Shown one piece after another: positions 21,632 through 22,966 of a stretch of 22,966 bases of DNA. A program made the translations under genes and the position numbers. The number at the start of each line of letters is the position of its first letter. The stretch's first letter is position 1. Under the pieces are notes generated by a model. The model was not told the DNA's origin. It worked only from the letters and a program-made list of their open reading frames with translations, and did no database searches. The DNA comes from JAGOPB01 sp964606295 (lineage in GTDB: Bacteria > Patescibacteriota > Minisyncoccia > Phycocordibacterales > UBA9973): positions 1 through 22,966 of the forward strand of contig CAZSFR010000013.1 of assembly GCA_964606295.1 (NCBI GenBank), in the 5' to 3' direction.

Positions 21632-22966
21632 ATGGCAAAAATTAGCCTCAAAAAACGCCTTGTGCTCCTCGATTCTCACGCTATCATCCACAGGGCATAC
21701 CACGCACTCCCGGACTTCTCGACGTCCAAGGGTGAGCCAACAGGGGCTCTCTACGGTATCTCCGCTATGCTTCTTCGTATTATGACTGACCTCAAGCCTG
21801 ACTATATTGTGGCGACATATGACCTTCCTGGGAAGACATTTCGTCACGAAGCGTACGATGCGTACAAGGGAAAGCGTGCCAAAGCTGATGACGCACTTGT
21901 CGCACAACTCATAAGCTCACGGAAGATTTTCGAAGCATTTGGTATACCTATGTATGACCATCCTGGATTTGAGGCAGATGACATGTTGGGCACAATCGTC
22001 GAGATGGAAAAGAAAAATAGAGATATAGAGATTATAATTGCATCTGGTGATATGGACACACTTCAGCTTGTGGATGGCAAACGTGTGCAAGTCTTCACAC
22101 TCAAAAAAGGAATTAACGATACAGTTTTATATGACGAAGAAAAGGTAGAAGAGCGATTTGGGTTTGGTCCAGAATTCTTACCAGATTACAAAGGGCTTCG
22201 CGGTGATCCGTCAGACAATATCATAGGTGTGCCAGGAATCGGAGAAAAAACAGCAACGACACTCATATCATCTTTTGGGACAATCGAAAATATTTATAAA
22301 AAAATAAAAAAGAACCCCGAGGAACTTTCCGCACTCAAAATAACTCCACGTATTATCGAGCTTTTGAAGACACATGAAGACGAGGCAATATTTTCAAAGA
22401 CATTGGCAACAATTAGGAGAGATGCACCGATACATTTTACCCTCCCAGAAAAGGAATTTGGTGAAAGTGTTGAAATTGAAAAAATTGAAAAGCTTTTTCG
22501 GGAATTAGAATTTAAGTCACTTATAGCGAGAGTAAAAAATGTACTTGAAAAAGCGCATGGTATCCCACAGATAGTAGAAAGTGAATCAAAAACCCAAATA
22601 GACCCAGACGAATTCGAGAAGCTTTCGATTGCATTGTGGCTTTTACGCTCCGACGAAACCAATCTTACAGAAAATGATATTTTGCATTTCGACAATGCGA
22701 ATTCAGTGGATGAAGCAAAGAAAAGGATCCTTGCGAAAATAGATTCTGACGGGCTTTCGTATGTATATAATTCTATTGAGCTTCCGATCCGCGTACCGAT
22801 ACGAGAAATGCAAACACGTGGTATCAAAATAGATACAGCTTATCTCGCGAAACTCTCAGAAGATTATCACAAAACACTCTCTTCTCTCGAGAAGAAAATT
22901 TGGAAAGAAGCTGGGCATGAATTCAATATCAATTCTCCCAAACAGCTTGGTGTTGTTCTGTATGAT
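21632..22966 (+). CDS. polA: DNA polymerase I, 5' part (runs off the window)
   Basis: The frame is open from ATG 21632 to the last base (445 codons). The 5'-nuclease domain occupies about residues 1-290: LLDSHAIIHRAYHAL, the YDAYKGKRAK region, FEADDMLGT, the acidic site ASGDMDTLQLV, GDPSDNIIGVPGIGEKTA with its helix-hairpin-helix, and a final LEFKSLIARV. The polymerase part begins near residue 380 with IELPIRVPIREMQTRGIKID. Only about 80 residues lie between, too few for a functional 3'-5' exonuclease domain of about 190 residues, and no DxE exonuclease motif is seen. It has roles in Okazaki-fragment maturation and repair. The rest of the palm, fingers and thumb lies outside the window. Confidence 0.95.
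   Translation, partial: MAKISLKKRLVLLDSHAIIHRAYHALPDFSTSKGEPTGALYGISAMLLRIMTDLKPDYIVATYDLPGKTFRHEAYDAYKGKRAKADDALVAQLISSRKIFEAFGIPMYDHPGFEADDMLGTIVEMEKKNRDIEIIIASGDMDTLQLVDGKRVQVFTLKKGINDTVLYDEEKVEERFGFGPEFLPDYKGLRGDPSDNIIGVPGIGEKTATTLISSFGTIENIYKKIKKNPEELSALKITPRIIELLKTHEDEAIFSKTLATIRRDAPIHFTLPEKEFGESVEIEKIEKLFRELEFKSLIARVKNVLEKAHGIPQIVESESKTQIDPDEFEKLSIALWLLRSDETNLTENDILHFDNANSVDEAKKRILAKIDSDGLSYVYNSIELPIRVPIREMQTRGIKIDTAYLAKLSEDYHKTLSSLEKKIWKEAGHEFNINSPKQLGVVLYD

Overview
The window looks like a chromosomal segment around the replication origin of a Candidatus Patescibacteria (CPR) bacterium, most likely Parcubacteria. The grounds are: compact low-GC genes, the order rpmH-rnpA-yidD-yidC-jag diverging from dnaA-dnaN, a minimal R3H protein, a DNA polymerase I with almost no 3'-5' exonuclease region, very few Shine-Dalgarno sequences, and large acidic Fn3-repeat surface proteins of the kind common in that group. 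No rRNA, tRNA, CRISPR array or insertion sequence was seen. One 100-N scaffold gap lies at 17154-17253.

Layout. (1) 1-1946, plus strand: the end of a cysteine-rich, possibly M15-like secreted protein, then a membrane-anchored beta-propeller-like protein. (2) 2046-3994, minus strand: the tightly packed rpmH, rnpA, yidD, yidC and R3H (jag/khpB) cluster. (3) 4040-7031, plus strand: paired DnaA boxes, the dnaA promoter, dnaA, a very AT-rich putative origin, dnaN and a small DciA-like protein. (4) 7017-10877: a class A penicillin-binding protein on minus, divergent from tyrS on plus, ending at a bidirectional terminator. (5) 10887-12672, minus strand: ruvB-ruvC followed by an unlisted 55-residue acidic protein. 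(6) About 12701-13009, plus strand: a structured, promoter-driven, terminated RNA that I cannot assign to a known class; this is the most interesting item. (7) 13196-15827, minus strand: an aminoglycoside-phosphotransferase-like protein with a degenerate active site, and the type IV pilus/type II secretion ATPase pilB. (8) 16053-20503, plus strand: two large secreted or surface proteins, each with its own strong promoter and terminator; the first is broken by the N gap inside a tandem repeat. (9) 20581-22966, plus strand: tsaE, a small frameshifted secreted-protein remnant, a 36-bp inverted repeat, and the 5' part of polA running off the window.

How the genes fit together: DnaA, beta clamp and a possible DciA helicase loader form a replication-initiation unit. 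L34, RnpA, YidD, YidC and the R3H protein form the translation and membrane-insertion unit that usually lies beside it. RuvBC and PolA cover recombination and repair. PBP1A, PilB and the large exported proteins belong to the cell envelope. Several monocistronic or leading genes have a -10-like hexamer only 6-9 nt before the ATG and no Shine-Dalgarno sequence, which suggests leaderless transcription is common here.
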